Numbered from the stretch's first letter, positions 53,970 through 62,731 are shown. The stretch is 64,000 bases of DNA from Bradyrhizobium xenonodulans (GCF_027594865.1 NZ_CP089391.1:1270501-1334500); one strand, 5' to 3'. Numbers and translations: made by a program. Notes: generated by a model not told the origin, from the letters alone.

Positions 53970-54105
53970 TGTCGTTGCCCGGTTTAACCGGGCGATCCAG
54001 GTATTCCAGAGGCCTGCGTTGGATATCTCGCTGCTGCGATTGGTGCCGCGGCGAACTGGATGCCCCGCCCCCGTGCGCAATTGCGCACTAGGCGGGCGTG
54101 ACACT
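53970..54105. repeat. Diverged ~130-bp dispersed palindromic repeat
   Basis: GTTGCCCGGTTTAACCGGGCGATCCAGG and TATTCCAGAGGCC at one end, and GGTGCCGCGGCGAACTGGATGCCCCGCC at the other; the order is that of the copies at 36446-36546 and 48791-48893, with the right terminal hairpin changed (CGCCCCCGTGCGCAATTGCGCAC...). Confidence 0.75.
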
Positions 54106-54156
54106 GAATGTGGCGCCGCGCTTCGCATCACTCGAACAAGGCATCGCCCCAAACAA

Positions 54157-54182
54157 AAAAGCCGGCGTTGCCGCCGGCTTTT
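54157..54182 (-). terminator. Intrinsic terminator of rpoH
   Basis: AAAAGCCGGC pairs with GCCGGCTTTT; on the minus strand it ends with TTTTTTG. It lies 44 bases after the rpoH stop. Confidence 0.88.
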
Positions 54183-54225
54183 CCGTCTCTCATCGATCCG
54201 CCAATCTCTGGCGCTGAAGCTGCGC

Positions 54226-55125
54226 TTAGAGCGCGGCTTCCAGCGCGGCCTGTTCGGCCTTTGCAATCGTGCCCTTGACCGCGGCCTGCACCTTTTCAAA
54301 GGCGCGGACTTCGATCTGGCGGACGCGCTCGCGCGACACGCCGAACTCGGCGGCAAGGTCTTCCAGCGTCATCGGCTCATCGGCGAGGCGGCGGGCCTCG
54401 AAGATGCGGCGTTCGCGCGGGTTGAGCACGCCCATGGCGCCATTCAGCGCGTCACGGCGGTGATCATACTCCTCGTGCTCCGCCATCATGGCTTCCTGGT
54501 TGGGCGTATTGTCGACCAGCCAGTCCTGCCATTCGCCGGCTTCGCCGTCGTCGCGGATCGGTGCGTTGAGCGACGCGTCGCCACCGAGGCGGCGGTTCAT
54601 GTCGATCACGTCCTGATCGGTGACGCCGAGGCGCTTGGCAATGATCTTCACCTGGTCGGGGCGAAGGTCGCCCTCGTCCAGCGCGTTGATCTTGCTCTTC
54701 GCCTTGCGCAGGTTGAAGAACAGCTTCTTCTGGTTCGCGGTCGTGCCCATCTTCACGAGCGACCAGGAACGCAGGATGTACTCTTGAATCGACGCCTTGA
54801 TCCACCACATCGCGTAGGTGGCGAGACGGAACCCCTTCTCGGGTTCGAAACGCTTCACCGCCTGCATCAGGCCGACATTGCCTTCCGAGACGACCTCGGA
54901 GATCGGCAGGCCGTAGCCGCGATAGCCCATGGCGATCTTGGCCACGAGGCGGAGATGGCTGGTGACGAGTTGATGCGCCGCGTCGCGATCGTCATGCTCG
55001 CGCCAACGCTTGGCGAGCATGTATTCCTGCTGGGGTTCCAGCATCGGGAACTTGCGGATCTCGGCGAGGTAGCGAGAAAGGCCGGATTCTCCATTGAGGA
55101 TCGGCAGAGCAGCGGTACGGGCCAT
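54226..55125 (-). CDS. rpoH: Heat-shock sigma factor RpoH (sigma-32)
   Basis: A 299-residue sigma factor. Region 2 (LVTSHLRLVAKIAMGYRGYGLPISEVVSEGNVGLMQAVKRFEPEKGFRLATYAMWWIKASIQEYILRSWSLVK) has the RpoH box-like QKKLFFNLRKAKSKI following it, diagnostic for sigma-32; region 4.2 is MTLEDLAAEFGVSRERVRQIEVRAFEKVQ. GGAGGG lies nine bases before the ATG at 55125, so MARTAALPIL is the start. Bradyrhizobium japonicum has several rpoH copies; being adjacent to rluD, this may be the constitutive one (rpoH2-like), but I cannot settle the copy. No ROSE-type thermosensor is evident in the leader. Confidence 0.95.
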   Translation of the reverse strand: MARTAALPILNGESGLSRYLAEIRKFPMLEPQQEYMLAKRWREHDDRDAAHQLVTSHLRLVAKIAMGYRGYGLPISEVVSEGNVGLMQAVKRFEPEKGFRLATYAMWWIKASIQEYILRSWSLVKMGTTANQKKLFFNLRKAKSKINALDEGDLRPDQVKIIAKRLGVTDQDVIDMNRRLGGDASLNAPIRDDGEAGEWQDWLVDNTPNQEAMMAEHEEYDHRRDALNGAMGVLNPRERRIFEARRLADEPMTLEDLAAEFGVSRERVRQIEVRAFEKVQAAVKGTIAKAEQAALEAAL

Positions 55126-55344
55126 ACTGAAGCCCTCCAAAGGTTCAGGCCCCCGATAGCGGCGGGCCAGGCAGACGACCGCTTTGTTAAAGCCGGCCGT
55201 AGCTGCGATGTTCCGCGTTGGTCATTTCCAACGCACGCGCAATATACCCCATGGGGGGTCAAAAAGGGAAGGATTGCTGACGTCACGTCCCCGTGTGGCA
55301 GCTATAACTTTTTGTAATGTAACGCCTTTCTTAAAAGGCCTGCG

Positions 55345-56352
55345 TCATAGCGCCGCTTTCAGGGCCGCCTCCAAGAGAAGCAAATCCTCCGGCAGAGGCG
55401 CCTCCCAGTGGAGTAATTCTCCCGTCCTCGGGTGCTCCAGTACCAGCAAATAAGCATGCAGGGCCTGCCGCCCCAGCGCCGCCAAGGCGGCTTGCGACTC
55501 GGGGCCGAGCTGGTTTGCCTTGGTCTTGAAATGCGGGCCATAGACGGCGTCCCCCATCAGGGGATGGCCGATATGGGCGAGGTGGACGCGGATCTGGTGG
55601 GTGCGTCCGGTCTCGAGCTCGCAGGCGAGCAGGGCGGCGATCGGCTTGCCGTCACGCCCTGCAAAACTCTCCAGAAGCTCCCAATGGGTCACTGCCTCGC
55701 GGCCGCCCTGGCGCACCGCCATCTTCTCGCGCGCATGCGGATGGCGGTCGATCGGCGCATCGACGGTGCCGCGATGGCGGCCGGGCAGCCCCCAGGCGAA
55801 GGCCATGTAGCCGCGGCGCATCGCGCCGGTGCGGCCGTGGTCGGCGAATTGCGCGGTCAGCGAGGCATGGGCGAGGTCGTTCTTGGCCACCACCATCAGC
55901 CCGGTCGTGTCCTTGTCGAGCCGGTGCACGATGCCGGGCCGGCGCACCCCGCCGATGCCGGACAGCGAGCCGCCGCAATGGGCGATCAGCGCGTTCACCA
56001 GCGTGCCAGTCTCGTGCCCGGCCGCGGGGTGCACCACGAGGCCCTTCGGCTTGTTGAGGACGACGATGTCGTCGTCCTCGAACACGATATCCAGCGCAAT
56101 GTCCTCGCCCTTGGGCTCCGGCGGAGCCGCCTCCGGCACGTCGATTATGATCGTATCGCCGGATGCGACGTGATAAGCGGGGTCGCGGACCGCGGTGGCC
56201 TTCAGGTGCACTGCGCCCGCCAGGATCAGAGCTTTCAGCCGCGATCGCGACAGGTCCGGCAAACGCGCCGCCAGCACGCGGTCGAGCCGGGCCGAGCCCT
56301 CGTCGCCGGCGACGACAACCTCCAACCTTTGCGCAGAGCCAGAATTTTCCAT
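55345..56352 (-). CDS. rluD: 23S rRNA pseudouridine synthase RluD
   Basis: A 335-residue protein with an N-terminal S4 RNA-binding domain (SARLDRVLAARLPDLSRSRLKALILAGAVHL) and the RluA-type catalytic domain. The catalytic Asp is in the HRLDKDTTGLMVVAK motif, and the later TGRTHQIRVHLAHIGHPLMGD is family-specific. It makes pseudouridines in helix 69 of 23S rRNA. The start is the ATG at 56352 (MENSGSAQRLEVVV). Its first two bases overlap the ATG of the divergent gene. Confidence 0.95.
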   Translation of the reverse strand: MENSGSAQRLEVVVAGDEGSARLDRVLAARLPDLSRSRLKALILAGAVHLKATAVRDPAYHVASGDTIIIDVPEAAPPEPKGEDIALDIVFEDDDIVVLNKPKGLVVHPAAGHETGTLVNALIAHCGGSLSGIGGVRRPGIVHRLDKDTTGLMVVAKNDLAHASLTAQFADHGRTGAMRRGYMAFAWGLPGRHRGTVDAPIDRHPHAREKMAVRQGGREAVTHWELLESFAGRDGKPIAALLACELETGRTHQIRVHLAHIGHPLMGDAVYGPHFKTKANQLGPESQAALAALGRQALHAYLLVLEHPRTGELLHWEAPLPEDLLLLEAALKAAL

Positions 56353-56695
56353 GACGACGTCTGATACCGCTGTTCCCGAACCGACCCCCGAGCAGGCCGC
56401 GCTGTTCGCGCGGGTGCGGCGGATGATGCTGATCGCGGGGTTGACCACGGCGCTGGCGATCTGCGCCGTTCTGATCGCGGTGGGCTACCGCCTTTTCAAG
56501 TCGGAGGGAAGGGCAGCGGAGCCGGTGGGTGACGTCACCGCCACCCTGCCGAAGGGCGCCAGGATCGTCTCGACCGGCGTGGCCGGCGACCGTCTCGTGG
56601 TTACGCTGGATATCGGCGGGGTCATCGAGATCCGCACCTTCGACGCCCACACCCTCAAGCCCGCCGGAAAGCTGAAATTTGCCAATGAGCCGTAA
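56351..56695 (+). CDS. Single-pass membrane protein (DUF6476-like)
   Basis: A 114-residue protein with a polar N-terminus, a TM helix at about 25-47 (MMLIAGLTTALAICAVLIAVGYRLF) and a C-terminal soluble part (GARIVSTGVAGDRLVVTLDIGGVIEIRTFDAHTLKPAGKLKF). The latter looks like one beta-propeller blade, though isolated. The pairing with rluD is one I recall in related genomes. Function unknown. Its ATG at 56351 overlaps the rluD start codon on the other strand by two bases. Confidence 0.78.
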   Translation: MTTSDTAVPEPTPEQAALFARVRRMMLIAGLTTALAICAVLIAVGYRLFKSEGRAAEPVGDVTATLPKGARIVSTGVAGDRLVVTLDIGGVIEIRTFDAHTLKPAGKLKFANEP

Positions 56696-56752
56696 AAGGG
56701 CCATCCGGGTCCTTGCGGCGGACAAATTTCGAGGTTATTGGCTAGCCCTCAC

Positions 56753-56827
56753 GCTCCCTTCGTCTAGCGGTTAGGACGCGGCCCTCTCAAGGCTGAAACA
56801 GGGGTTCGATTCCCCTAGGGAGCGCCA
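56753..56827 (+). tRNA. tRNA-Glu (anticodon CTC)
   Basis: GCTCCCT and AGGGAGC form the acceptor stem, the D arm has TCTAGCGGTTAGGA, the anticodon arm CGGCC-CTCTCAA-GGCTG (anticodon CTC, reading GAG), and the T arm AGGGG-TTCGATT-CCCCT. The discriminator G is followed by an encoded CCA at 56825-56827. All arms pair fully. Confidence 0.97.
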
Positions 56828-56882
56828 TTGTCTTGAAGCCAGCTTTGTCTTGAAGCCAGCTTTTCCCCCGATCTCGATTTGA

Positions 56883-57440
56883 TTGTTCCACCCCTTGGGT
56901 GAGCCTGTGGCATTGGCGATCAATATCCGGGCCGATAACGATTCAGCAGGCGAGATCGAGCGGCTGTGGGATCAGGTTGCCGTGTTCGAGGCCGAGCCCT
57001 CGATGCGCGCCCTCGGCTACCGGCCTCATTTGACGTTTGCCATCTACGACTCGCCAGCGGCTGACGAGAAGGCTGCGTGGGATGTGATGCTGGCAGCTAC
57101 GTCTGGCCAGACGCAACTGCGGATCAGGTTCAAACGAATTCGCTGGTTCGAAGGTTCTCCGCTCGTCCTCTGGGCGGAGCCGGAGGTCGACGAAACCCTG
57201 GCTCGAATCCACGCCGCCATCAGCGCGGCAATCGATCCAGCACATTGTCGTCCTCACTACCGGCCCGGCGCGTGGACGCCCCATTGCACGCTCGGCACTG
57301 CCGTTGCCGACGAACGGCGCGATGATGCGATGGCTTTCGCGCAGGCGTTTGACCGCAACATTGAAGTGTTGTTCGACGTGGTCGACTGCGTCGCCTTTCC
57401 GCCTGTGCGGATTATTGCCGAACGCAGATTGTCGTCGTAG
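56883..57440 (+). CDS. 2'-5' RNA ligase / cyclic phosphodiesterase-like (2H) protein
   Basis: A 2H-phosphoesterase fold protein of up to 185 residues, with the two signature motifs YRPHLTFAIY and WTPHCTLGTAV (H-x-T-x) about 85 residues apart. Such enzymes act on 2',3'-cyclic phosphates or ligate/cleave 2'-5' RNA. The start is uncertain: TTG at 56883 or GTG at 56907 (24 bases later, VALAINIRAD); GGGTGAG precedes the latter. Directly downstream of tRNA-Glu by 55 bases, and in the same direction. Confidence 0.85.
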   Translation: MFHPLGEPVALAINIRADNDSAGEIERLWDQVAVFEAEPSMRALGYRPHLTFAIYDSPAADEKAAWDVMLAATSGQTQLRIRFKRIRWFEGSPLVLWAEPEVDETLARIHAAISAAIDPAHCRPHYRPGAWTPHCTLGTAVADERRDDAMAFAQAFDRNIEVLFDVVDCVAFPPVRIIAERRLSS

Positions 57441-57492
57441 TCAATTGTTGCTCCGCGACGATGCGTCAAGCCAATGCCGCGCAGCCCTTCTC

Positions 57493-58518
57493 TCACGCCG
57501 TCGTGCCGTCGATCGAGCGGCGGATTACCTGCTGCACTTCCGCATTCGACAGGAACAGATCGTGGTTGATGATGCCCCAGCCTTCCGCTGACGCATCGAC
57601 GACGCGCACGCCGAGCCGCGCGATCGCGGCCTTTTCGGCCGCGCCGACCCTGGTCATTCCACCTGCAATCTGTCCCGATAGCGCGAGGGCGCGATCGTTC
57701 GTCGAAGCGATCACGGTGATCTTGCCGGCCAGCGGGCCGATGCGCTGGACCGCCGACGAGAACACGTCCATGTCGATGTCGGGCGCGGCAAACACGACCG
57801 CGCCGATCTTGCTCGTGACCGTGTCGCCGTATCGCGCATAGAGCTGACGCAGGCTTTCCAGCGTCAGCATGGTTCCCATGCTGTGCGCAACGATGTGCAC
57901 GCGGCCACCGCCCGGCGCCGACACCAGCGCAGAGAGCGCGCGTTCGAAATCGTCGCGCGACCACATCGCGCTGTCGCGATCATAGGCGTAGTCGAACAGT
58001 CCGGCCTTGGAGGGCCAGGCGAACACCATGGTCCGGCCGCGGAACTTGATCGCATCGGAGAGATAGGCGCCGTCCAGCACCGCCGTCTCGAACGTCTGCT
58101 TGAAGCCGTGCACATAGATCAGCACGTCGCCTCCGCCGGCCTGCGTCGCGAGATCGCCGGCGTCGGCTGGCACGGGTTCGATCCGATCAAGACGCCAACT
58201 GCCAAGTCCAACCGAGGCGAGAGACAGGCGGCTCTCGTCGGGGGCCACTAGCTTGGCCCGCGCGACCGTCATGCTCGTCGCGCGCTCCGGACCGAACCAG
58301 GGTTTGGCGCGAGCACCGTTCACGGCCTTGCGCGTGGTGGCGACAAGTAATGTGGAGTCAACGGAGAGGGACGAGGCGTCGAAGCGCGCGCCGGTCGCAC
58401 CCAGGCCGGCGCATCCGCCGAGCGCGAGCGCACTTCCCGCCGACATAAGTCCGCCGAGGAAAGCGCGGCGCGAAACGGAATGACCGGAGTCGCGTTGCAG
58501 GAGACGTTGAATGATCAC
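57493..58518 (-). CDS. Tat-exported lipoprotein with alpha/beta-hydrolase (DUF900-type) domain
   Basis: A 341-residue protein. Its N-terminus has a twin-arginine signal SRRAFLGG, a hydrophobic run and a lipobox (LALGGCAG), so it should be a Tat substrate anchored by lipid. The body is an alpha/beta hydrolase: VLIYVHGFKQTFETAV, the nucleophile Ser in HIVAHSMGTMLTLES, and the His in GIINHDLFLS near the C-terminus. DUF900-type esterases have this pattern. I take the GTG at 58518, with GAAGGTTCC before it. Convergent with the 2H gene. Substrate unknown. Confidence 0.8.
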   Translation of the reverse strand: MIIQRLLQRDSGHSVSRRAFLGGLMSAGSALALGGCAGLGATGARFDASSLSVDSTLLVATTRKAVNGARAKPWFGPERATSMTVARAKLVAPDESRLSLASVGLGSWRLDRIEPVPADAGDLATQAGGGDVLIYVHGFKQTFETAVLDGAYLSDAIKFRGRTMVFAWPSKAGLFDYAYDRDSAMWSRDDFERALSALVSAPGGGRVHIVAHSMGTMLTLESLRQLYARYGDTVTSKIGAVVFAAPDIDMDVFSSAVQRIGPLAGKITVIASTNDRALALSGQIAGGMTRVGAAEKAAIARLGVRVVDASAEGWGIINHDLFLSNAEVQQVIRRSIDGTTA

Positions 58519-58759
58519 ACGGAACCTTCGGGAACTTTGCCCCGTAGCGCCGCCCCGCCCAACTCCCTGAATGACAATGGGGGCGAGAAGACGGCGAAGC
58601 CGCTTCGCGGTCGGTTGCATGATCATGCGTTCGAAGGAGCGCCAACAGTCGTTGGAACTACAGTGCACTAGTTCAACGGGCGTTTGGCAAAACAGCCAGA
58701 TCCGTTGTCAATCCGCTTGTCGAAAATATTCCACTTTACCGAAATTCCGATTTATCGTA

Positions 58760-59070
58760 TTTGTCGGCCATCCCAGCCCAGCAAAAGGGGCAGTCGTACG
58801 TCACGCGCGTCAACCGGCGCGGTGCCGTGCATTTCGCCGGGGCGAGGGAGGCCAGAACGAACTCGGCTCCCGGGAGAGCACGGCATAGGCTGTCAAACCA
58901 TCGCGCAGGGAAGGCCTGGTCTCGGCTGCCCTGTGTCTCCCCTGTGCATTGCGTGTGCATTCGTTCAGCATGGGGGTTTTGTGGGGGCCAGCCGGCGCCC
59001 GGTCTTCCCTGCGCCCTTTCTTGACGAGAGAAGCATAGCTCGGGCAAATCATGCCGCGAGATTGCGGCTA
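58760..59070. repeat. Long structured intergenic repeat element
   Basis: This ~300-base stretch has no real gene. It contains CATCCCAGCCCAGCAAAAGGGG, CGGCTCCCGGGAGAGCACGGCATAGGC, and a strong inverted pair GCGCAGGGAAG (58903-58913) / CTTCCCTGCGC (59004-59014), followed by CATGCCGCGAGATTGCGGC. From memory, the same series of phrases recurs in intergenic regions of Bradyrhizobium. It occupies much of the 740-base gap before the amidohydrolase gene; the remaining bases (58519-58759, 59071-59257) show no gene. Confidence 0.6.
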
Positions 59071-59257
59071 CGTGTCTGCGATGACGTATGAGCTGACCTC
59101 TCGCGCAAGCATGCTGCATCGGCATCGACGGAGGTGGTCGTTCCCCCAAAAATCTGCATCTATGCGCGCCGAGACGGCGCGGGATGCGGCCGGTCTCCAC
59201 CTCCGAAGCTGCTGCCGGGCCTTTGGAGGTTTGGCATTAGCTTTTTGGAGTGACGAT

Positions 59258-60748
59258 ATGAGCGGCTTGGTGATTTCTGGCGGCCGGGTGGTGGATCCCG
59301 CGAGCGGGATGGACGCTATCGGCGACGTGGCGGTGGTGGACGGCAGGATCGCCGCCGTCGGCACGGGCCTCGGCAGCGCCGAGCGGGTGATCGACGCCAC
59401 CGGGCTCGTGGTCGCGCCCGGCTTCATCGATCTGCACGCGCATGGCCAGTCCATCCCGGCGGACCGCATGCAGGCCTTCGATGGCGTGACGACGACGCTC
59501 GATCTCGAGGCCGGCGTGCTGCCGGTCGGGTCCTGGTATGAGCGCCAGGCGCGGAAGGGCCGCGTGCTGAACTACGGCGCCGCCACCAACTGGGCCTTTG
59601 CGCGCATCGGCGCGATGACGGGCTCCAACGCCGAGAGCTCGCTGGAGGCATTCGGCAACGCGATGCGCGACCGTCGCTGGATGGACAACGTCGCGACCGA
59701 CACGGAGGTCTCAGGCATCCTCGATCGCCTTTCGCGCGGCTTGAACGAAGGCGGCATCGGCATCGGCATCCTGAACGCCTATGCGCCCGGCGCCGGCGTG
59801 CAGGAATTGACCGCGGTCTGCCAGCTTGCGGCCAAGCAGGACGTGCCGACCTTCACCCACGTCGCCTACATGTCGCGCATCGACCCCGAAAGCGCGGCGG
59901 AAGCCTATATCCGCCTGATCGGCTATGCCGGCGCCACCGGCGCGCACATGCACATCTGCCATTTCAACTCGTCGAGCAAGACCGACATCGAGCGTTGCCG
60001 CGTGCTGGTCGAGAAGGCGCAGGCGCAGGGCCTGCCCATCACGGTCGAGGCCTACCCTTACGGCACCGGCTCGACCGTGCTGGCCGCCGCCTTCTTCAGC
60101 GACCCCGAGTTCGTCGAACGCAACGGCACCGGCTACGACTCGGTGCAGCGCGTGACCGACGGCCACCGCTTCAGCGATCGCGAGGAGCTGTTGAAGGCGC
60201 AAGCCGAGGAGCCGTCCTCGCTGGTGCTGTGGCACATCCTCGACACCGAGAACAATGCGCATCACCGCGACCTGCTCGACATGTCGGTGCTGTATCCCGG
60301 CGGCGCGATCGCCTCCGACGCGATGCCGTGGACGACGTCGGACGGCAAGACCTACACCGGCGATGCCTGGCCGCTGCCTGACGATGCCACCTCGCATCCG
60401 CGCTCTGCCGGCTGCTTCACGAAATTCATCCGCGAATGGGTGCGCGAGCGCAAGACCGTGTCGCTGCTGGAAGGCGTACGCAAATGCGCGCTGATCCCGG
60501 CAGAGATCCTGTCGCAGAGCACACCCGCGATGCGCGCCAAGGGCCGGCTCGATAGGGGCGCCGATGCCGACATCGTGGTGTTCGACTACGAGAAGCTGTC
60601 CGACCGCGCGACCTTCACTGCAATGAACCGTCCTTCGGAAGGCGTGCGGCATCTGGTCGTCAGCGGCGAGGTGCTGATCAGCGACGGCGTGCTGGATGTC
60701 GCTGCGCGGCCCGGCAAGCCCGTCCGCCGTCCCGTCGTCGAGAGCTGA
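59258..60748 (+). CDS. D-aminoacylase/dihydroorotase-type amidohydrolase
   Basis: A 496-residue metal-dependent amidohydrolase. Composite beta part at the N-terminus (LVISGGRVVDPASGMDAIGDVAVVDGRIAAVG), metal ligands in GFIDLHAHG (His60, His62), FTHVAYMS, HMHICHFNSSS (His) and Asp in GGAIASDAMPW. The pattern is that of N-acyl-D-amino-acid deacylase; the Cys often bridging metals in D-aminoacylase is not in TTLDLEAGV. It acts on an N-acyl amino acid or cyclic amide; substrate not resolved. TTTTTGGAGTGACGAT precedes the ATG at 59258. The CobW gene follows after 3 bases, so the two are tightly coupled. Confidence 0.88.
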   Translation: MSGLVISGGRVVDPASGMDAIGDVAVVDGRIAAVGTGLGSAERVIDATGLVVAPGFIDLHAHGQSIPADRMQAFDGVTTTLDLEAGVLPVGSWYERQARKGRVLNYGAATNWAFARIGAMTGSNAESSLEAFGNAMRDRRWMDNVATDTEVSGILDRLSRGLNEGGIGIGILNAYAPGAGVQELTAVCQLAAKQDVPTFTHVAYMSRIDPESAAEAYIRLIGYAGATGAHMHICHFNSSSKTDIERCRVLVEKAQAQGLPITVEAYPYGTGSTVLAAAFFSDPEFVERNGTGYDSVQRVTDGHRFSDREELLKAQAEEPSSLVLWHILDTENNAHHRDLLDMSVLYPGGAIASDAMPWTTSDGKTYTGDAWPLPDDATSHPRSAGCFTKFIREWVRERKTVSLLEGVRKCALIPAEILSQSTPAMRAKGRLDRGADADIVVFDYEKLSDRATFTAMNRPSEGVRHLVVSGEVLISDGVLDVAARPGKPVRRPVVES

Positions 60749-60751
60749 TCC

Positions 60752-61681
60752 ATGCCGGTCCCCATTCTCCTGGTGACGGGCTTTCTGGGGGCGGGCAAGA
60801 CCACTGTCGTCAACCATCTGCTGGCGAACGCGGAGGGGCGGCGGATCGCCGCCATTGTCAACGACTTCGGCGCCATCAACATCGATGCGGAGCTGATCGC
60901 GGGCGCCAGCGACGGCGTCGTCAGCCTCGCCAATGGCTGCATCTGCTGCTCGCTGGAAGGCGATCTGCTCCGCACGCTCTCGACCCTGCTGCGGCGCGAT
61001 CCGAGGCCGGAGTACATCGTCATCGAGACCAGCGGCGTCGCAGATCCCGCCGACATCGTCCGCAATCTGATGGACCCTGTGATCCTGCGCGAGGCGCCGC
61101 TGGAGACGGTGCTCTGCGTGATGGATGCGGCAACGCCGCCGGCCGCCCTCGAGGATGCGCTCCATCGCTCGCAGCTCCGCGTCGCCGACATCGTGGCGCT
61201 GAGCAAGCTGGATCTCGCCGACGAGGGCGCAGGCGGGCGGATGCGCGAAGCCATCCGCGCCCAGCGCGTCCCGGCCGTGGTGGTCGATGCGCAGCACGGC
61301 GAAATTCCATCCGTGCTGCTGTTTCCCGCGAATGTCGATCGCACGCCCGCACCGCGGCAGCCCGGGCCGCGGCGACCGGCAGAACAGCGCTTCGAAACGC
61401 TGAGCTGGACCTCGAACCAGCCACTCTCGCTGCCGCGCTTGCAGCAGGCCATCGGCAAGCTGGCGCCAAAACTCGCGCGCGCCAAAGGCCTGTTCGAGAC
61501 CGTCGAGCAGCCCGGCCGCCAGATGGTATTTCAATTCGCCGCCGGCCGCGCCACGATGGCGCCGGGCGATGCGCCGGCTCCCGGTGTGCCGCGGGCACGC
61601 ATCGTCTTCATCGCCGAGCTCGGCGTGCTGTCCAAGGCCGAGCTGGACGGGATCATGGAGGCGTGCGTTGCTTCGGCGTGA
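60752..61681 (+). CDS. CobW/COG0523-family GTPase (metallochaperone)
   Basis: A 309-residue G3E GTPase: Walker A GFLGAGKT at 10-17, the metal-binding CxCC motif CICC at 63-66 (NGCICCSLEGDLL), Walker B-like YIVIETSGVADP, the guanine-specificity region ALSKLDL, and a C-terminal CobW_C domain (ARAKGLFETVEQPGRQMVFQFAAGR). It delivers metal ions to an enzyme or handles zinc. It is 3 bases after the amidohydrolase, whose active site needs metal, so it may load that enzyme; this is inference. GFA gene follows convergently. Confidence 0.92.
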   Translation: MPVPILLVTGFLGAGKTTVVNHLLANAEGRRIAAIVNDFGAINIDAELIAGASDGVVSLANGCICCSLEGDLLRTLSTLLRRDPRPEYIVIETSGVADPADIVRNLMDPVILREAPLETVLCVMDAATPPAALEDALHRSQLRVADIVALSKLDLADEGAGGRMREAIRAQRVPAVVVDAQHGEIPSVLLFPANVDRTPAPRQPGPRRPAEQRFETLSWTSNQPLSLPRLQQAIGKLAPKLARAKGLFETVEQPGRQMVFQFAAGRATMAPGDAPAPGVPRARIVFIAELGVLSKAELDGIMEACVASA

Positions 61682-61696
61682 AGCCCGCGCGTCGCC

Positions 61697-62092
61697 TCAA
61701 TCCTCCACCGGCAGTCCGTCGCCGTGCACATACCAGTCCGCGCGCGATGCCCACTGCACGTGCCGGTCGGGTACCGCACCCAGCGGCTCGTCGAACGCGC
61801 CGGCATGGATGATCGCCTCGCGCCCGCTACGCGTGAGGTGCGGCATCGGGCTGCCGCAGATCTTGCAGAACGCGGTCGCAAAGCTTCGCGCATTCGGCAG
61901 ATTGAAGCGCGCGACGGATGCTTCGCCGCGCAGCCAGCGCAGCGCGCCCGCCTGCACGATCACCTCGCAGGCATGCGCCGTGCCGGTCGCCTTGCGGCAG
62001 CGCGAGCAATGGCAGTTGAGGAAGCGGTCGAACGGACCCTCGACCTCGAACGCGACCTCGCCACACAGGCAGCTTCCCCGGAATGCGGCCAT
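61697..62092 (-). CDS. GFA-family (glutathione-dependent formaldehyde-activating-like) zinc protein
   Basis: A 131-residue protein with the family zinc ligands: CLCG (about residues 8-11), CHCSRCRKATGTAHA in the middle, and CKICGSPMPH in the second half. GFA proteins bind structural zinc in CENP-V/GFA folds; a true formaldehyde role is doubtful for most. The ATG at 62092 fits. It lies 95 bases downstream of the tautomerase gene on the same strand. Confidence 0.92.
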   Translation of the reverse strand: MAAFRGSCLCGEVAFEVEGPFDRFLNCHCSRCRKATGTAHACEVIVQAGALRWLRGEASVARFNLPNARSFATAFCKICGSPMPHLTRSGREAIIHAGAFDEPLGAVPDRHVQWASRADWYVHGDGLPVED

Positions 62093-62186
62093 CTCACTCC
62101 CCGTCCGGCTCGGCCGGCTTGTCGATCACACTCAGCGCACTATCAGACCCTTGCGGCAGAGGATTCTCAAGAGCGGCGCGGCAAAC

Positions 62187-62564
62187 TCATGCGAATTGCG
62201 CGATGCCGTGGCCGACGGACCAGTTCTCCGCGGGCGCGTCGAGCACATTCACGAAGACGTCCCCGGGGCGGATGCCCGGGTTGTCGCCGAGCAGGTCGGT
62301 GATCCGACGGTACAGCGCCTTCTTCTGTTCCGCCGTGCGCGAGGCGAACACGGTGATCTGGATCAGCACGGCGTCGTCGCTGCGCGCGACGCCGTAGGCG
62401 TTGCCGCAGCGGAAATTTGCTGGCGCAATCTCGCTGATGGTCATGAACTCGTCGCCTTCAGGGACGTTCAGCGCCTCGCGCATGGCGCGGTAGAGGCCGT
62501 CGAGGATCGCCCGGCGGTAGGCGTCCGGTTTCCCGGCGCGCATCGAGATATGGAGCAGAGGCAT
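62187..62564 (-). CDS. Tautomerase-superfamily protein (4-oxalocrotonate tautomerase-like)
   Basis: A 125-residue protein starting MPLLHISMRAGKPDAYRRAILDGLYRAM; after Met removal Pro2 would be the catalytic base typical of 4-OT and MIF superfamily. The C-terminal ITVFASRTAEQKKALYRRITDLLGDNPGIRPGDVFVNVLD continues the fold. I start at 62564 rather than 62630, since Pro must be next to the initiating Met. It is divergent from the TetR gene, with tandem operator sites between, so it is the likely target of this repressor. Confidence 0.88.
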   Translation of the reverse strand: MPLLHISMRAGKPDAYRRAILDGLYRAMREALNVPEGDEFMTISEIAPANFRCGNAYGVARSDDAVLIQITVFASRTAEQKKALYRRITDLLGDNPGIRPGDVFVNVLDAPAENWSVGHGIAQFA

Positions 62565-62662
62565 AGCTGGTCCCTTTGCATGCGGGTCCGGCCGGCCAGG
62601 GCGCATGCAGGCGCCGGCCGTTCGGCCCATTGACGAAATGGGCTATCAATCCCGATTAGTTT

Positions 62663-62704
62663 TTGACACGATGTCTAGAATCCATATTCTTGACATCGTG
62701 TCAA
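62663..62704. promoter_or_regulatory. Tandem TetR-type operators TGACA-N3-TGTC
   Basis: TGACACGATGTC (62664-62675) and TGACATCGTGTCA (62691-62703) are two half-symmetric copies with centres about 27 bases apart; together they also form a 13-bp inverted repeat (62663-62675 against 62692-62704). The second overlaps a TTGACA -35 box. This lies between the divergent tautomerase and TetR genes. Confidence 0.82.
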
Positions 62705-62731
62705 TACTTTGCCGGACGGAGGAGTAAGAAT

